A DNA stretch of 41,072 nucleotides, taken from NCBI RefSeq assembly GCF_003116015.1, contig NZ_LGQZ01000099.1:1-41072 (forward strand), written 5' to 3'. The notes beneath the pieces were generated by a model. That model was not told where the DNA came from. It was given only the letters and a program-made list of their open reading frames with translations, and did no database searches. Source of the stretch: Azospirillum sp. TSO22-1. GTDB taxonomy: Bacteria > Pseudomonadota > Alphaproteobacteria > Azospirillales > Azospirillaceae. Positions 39,924 through 41,072 of the stretch are shown here, one piece after another. The position numbers and the translations under genes are program-made. How positions within the stretch are numbered: position 1 is the stretch's first letter; each line of letters begins with the position of its first letter.

Positions 39924-40337
39924 GTGGGAACCATCAGTACGTTCATGCAACCGGCCGCCGCGTCCCCCGTGCGGCCCGCGCCCGTTCCCCAGGAACTGAA
40001 GGCGCTCATCGAGAAAGCCCTGGACGACGACCAGGCCGACAGCGTCGTCGTCATCGATCTCGCCGGCAAGACCAGCATCGCGGATTACATGATCGTGGCG
40101 TCGGGCCGCAACACCCGGCACATCGCGAGCATGGCCGAGAAGCTGCGCGAGCGCCTGCGGACCGCGGGCATCGGCAACGTCGAGGTCGAAGGGCAGCCCC
40201 AGTGCGACTGGGTGCTGATCGACGCCGGCGACGTCATCGTCCACCTGTTCCGGCCCGAGGTCCGCAGCTTCTACAACATTGAGAAGATGTGGGGCCTCGA
40301 CCTGCCGCGCGCCGAACCGCAGCGGCTGATGGCCTGA
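39924..40337 (+). CDS. rsfS: Ribosomal silencing factor RsfS
   Basis: 137 residues from a GTG at 39924, or 130 from an ATG at 39945; neither has a strong ribosome-binding site. The core (about 25-125) has KALDDDQADSVVVIDLAGKT, ADYMIVASGRNTRHI, GQPQCDWVLIDAGDVIVHLF and EVRSFYNIEKMWG, all typical of the RsfS/Iojap family. It binds L14 on the 50S subunit and blocks joining with 30S during starvation. It lies between nadD and rlmH, the conserved order. Confidence 0.94.
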   Translation: MGTISTFMQPAAASPVRPAPVPQELKALIEKALDDDQADSVVVIDLAGKTSIADYMIVASGRNTRHIASMAEKLRERLRTAGIGNVEVEGQPQCDWVLIDAGDVIVHLFRPEVRSFYNIEKMWGLDLPRAEPQRLMA

Positions 40338-40362
40338 CGGCGCGAGGATCGGGAGCCGGACC

Positions 40363-40821
40363 ATGCGCCTGTGGCTCGCCGCCGTCGGGCGGGCGCGGGG
40401 CGGCCCGGCTCGCGACCTGTACGAGGAGTACGCCGGCCGGCTGGGCTGGCCCTTGACCCTGCGCGAGGTCGAGGTCAAGAAACGCCTGCCTTCCGAAGAA
40501 TTGAAGCGCCAGGAAGCCGAGCTTCTGCTGGACGCGGTGCCCGCGGGCGCCATCATCGTTGCGCTCGATGAACGGGGAACCGCGCTGTCCAGCGCCGCCT
40601 TCGCCCAGCGCGTCGGCGGCTGGCGGGATTCCGGGGTGGGCGACCTCGCCTTCCTGATCGGCGGCGCCGACGGGCACGGCGAGGAGGTGCGGCGGCGCGC
40701 CGCCTTCCTGCTGGCTTTCGGTCCGGCGACCTGGCCCCATATGATGGTGCGCGGGATGCTGGCCGAGCAGCTGTACCGCGCCCAGCAGATTCTGGCGGGA
40801 CACCCCTATCATCGCGCGTGA
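40363..40821 (+). CDS. rlmH: 23S rRNA (pseudouridine1915-N3)-methyltransferase
   Basis: 152 residues, a SPOUT-class methyltransferase. IIVALDERGTALSSAAFA, LAFLIGGADGHGEEV and the C-terminal knot segment TWPHMMVRGMLAEQLYRA are RlmH signatures. It methylates N3 of pseudouridine 1915 in helix 69 with SAM, late in ribosome assembly. GGGAG is upstream of the ATG at 40363. It is 25 bases after rsfS and probably shares its transcript. Confidence 0.96.
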   Translation: MRLWLAAVGRARGGPARDLYEEYAGRLGWPLTLREVEVKKRLPSEELKRQEAELLLDAVPAGAIIVALDERGTALSSAAFAQRVGGWRDSGVGDLAFLIGGADGHGEEVRRRAAFLLAFGPATWPHMMVRGMLAEQLYRAQQILAGHPYHRA

Positions 40822-40876
40822 AACTGATATATTAGTTAGCCGAACCGCTGAGCGACCTGATCTGGAGAAGACCGCC

Positions 40877-41072
40877 ATGACCGACACCAAACGCCCCCGC
40901 CCCGTCGTCCTGTGCGTGCTGGACGGCTGGGGGTATCGCGAGGAGACGGCGGACAACGCCATCGCCCAGGGCGACACCCCGGTGTGGGATCGTCTGTGGT
41001 CGGGCGAGCCGACCGGCTTCCTGAACGCGTCGGAGGAGGAGGTCGGCCTGCCCAAGGGGCAGATGGGCAACT
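40877..41072 (+). CDS. gpmI: 2,3-bisphosphoglycerate-independent phosphoglycerate mutase, N-terminal part
   Basis: Runs off the end of the window, so only 65 codons are seen. PVVLCVLDGWGYREE with the first metal-binding Asp, NAIAQGDTP and GLPKGQMGN are the opening of iPGM, just before the catalytic Ser. It interconverts 3- and 2-phosphoglycerate with Mn2+. GGAGAAG lies upstream of the ATG at 40877. It follows rlmH by 55 bases, and the AT-rich GATATATTAGTTAG between them may carry a promoter. Confidence 0.92.
   Translation, partial: MTDTKRPRPVVLCVLDGWGYREETADNAIAQGDTPVWDRLWSGEPTGFLNASEEEVGLPKGQMGN

Overview
The window is a high-GC (roughly 70%) chromosomal segment of an alphaproteobacterium, most likely Azospirillum or a close relative in the Rhodospirillales. 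The evidence is an indolepyruvate/phenylpyruvate decarboxylase that closely resembles Azospirillum brasilense IpdC, a chemoreceptor with a C-terminal PilZ domain as in Azospirillum Tlp1, and the order obgE-proB...proA-nadD-rsfS-rlmH-gpmI that is usual in this class. Most of the DNA is densely packed housekeeping and metabolic genes. There is no phage, CRISPR array or complete mobile element.

Layout. 1-1.1 kb: the end of an MFS transporter facing a VUT-family transporter. 1.3-6.5 kb: a membrane diguanylate cyclase, then cysS, gltX and a lipoprotein gene on the minus strand. 6.6-9.8 kb: ipdC, elbB and a small secreted protein. 10-15 kb: an MCP-PilZ chemoreceptor converging on serC-serA (serine synthesis). 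15.2-18.5 kb: a single-domain response regulator, then nadE followed by two uncharacterised genes, the second HEPN-like. 18.6-21.8 kb: a FAD oxidoreductase fused to a Rieske domain, an NTF2-like protein and a penicillin-binding-protein-like serine hydrolase. 22-25.9 kb: a Gtr-like surface-glycosylation group (GtrA, a polyprenyl-phosphate glycosyltransferase, a large membrane glycosyltransferase and a methyltransferase). 26.1-30.5 kb: the most accessory-looking stretch, with an HExxH protein, a GNAT acetyltransferase, an IS630 remnant, a secreted protein ending in a deaminase-toxin-like domain, an orphan LivK-type binding protein and a Gly/His/Pro-rich secreted protein. 30.8-32.3 kb: tRNA-Ser(CGA) and amt. 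32.9-41 kb: rplU-rpmA, obgE-proB-HAD, a di-haem cytochrome c, and proA-nadD-rsfS-rlmH-gpmI (cut by the window end).

Functional links. proB and proA together make the first two steps of proline synthesis. serC and serA make two steps of serine synthesis. rplU/rpmA/obgE/rsfS/rlmH are all large-subunit ribosome genes. The diguanylate cyclase and the PilZ chemoreceptor are candidate maker and reader of c-di-GMP, but nothing in the sequence links them directly.

The gaps hold at least four distinct palindromic repeat families: two copies of an ACAGAG-type palindrome, a nested GAA-loop palindrome between serC and serA, a dRS3-like pair before obgE, and a symmetric element between proA and nadD that appears to supply the nadD start region. 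The most unusual protein is the exported deaminase-like protein at 27.6 kb, which has no evident immunity partner.
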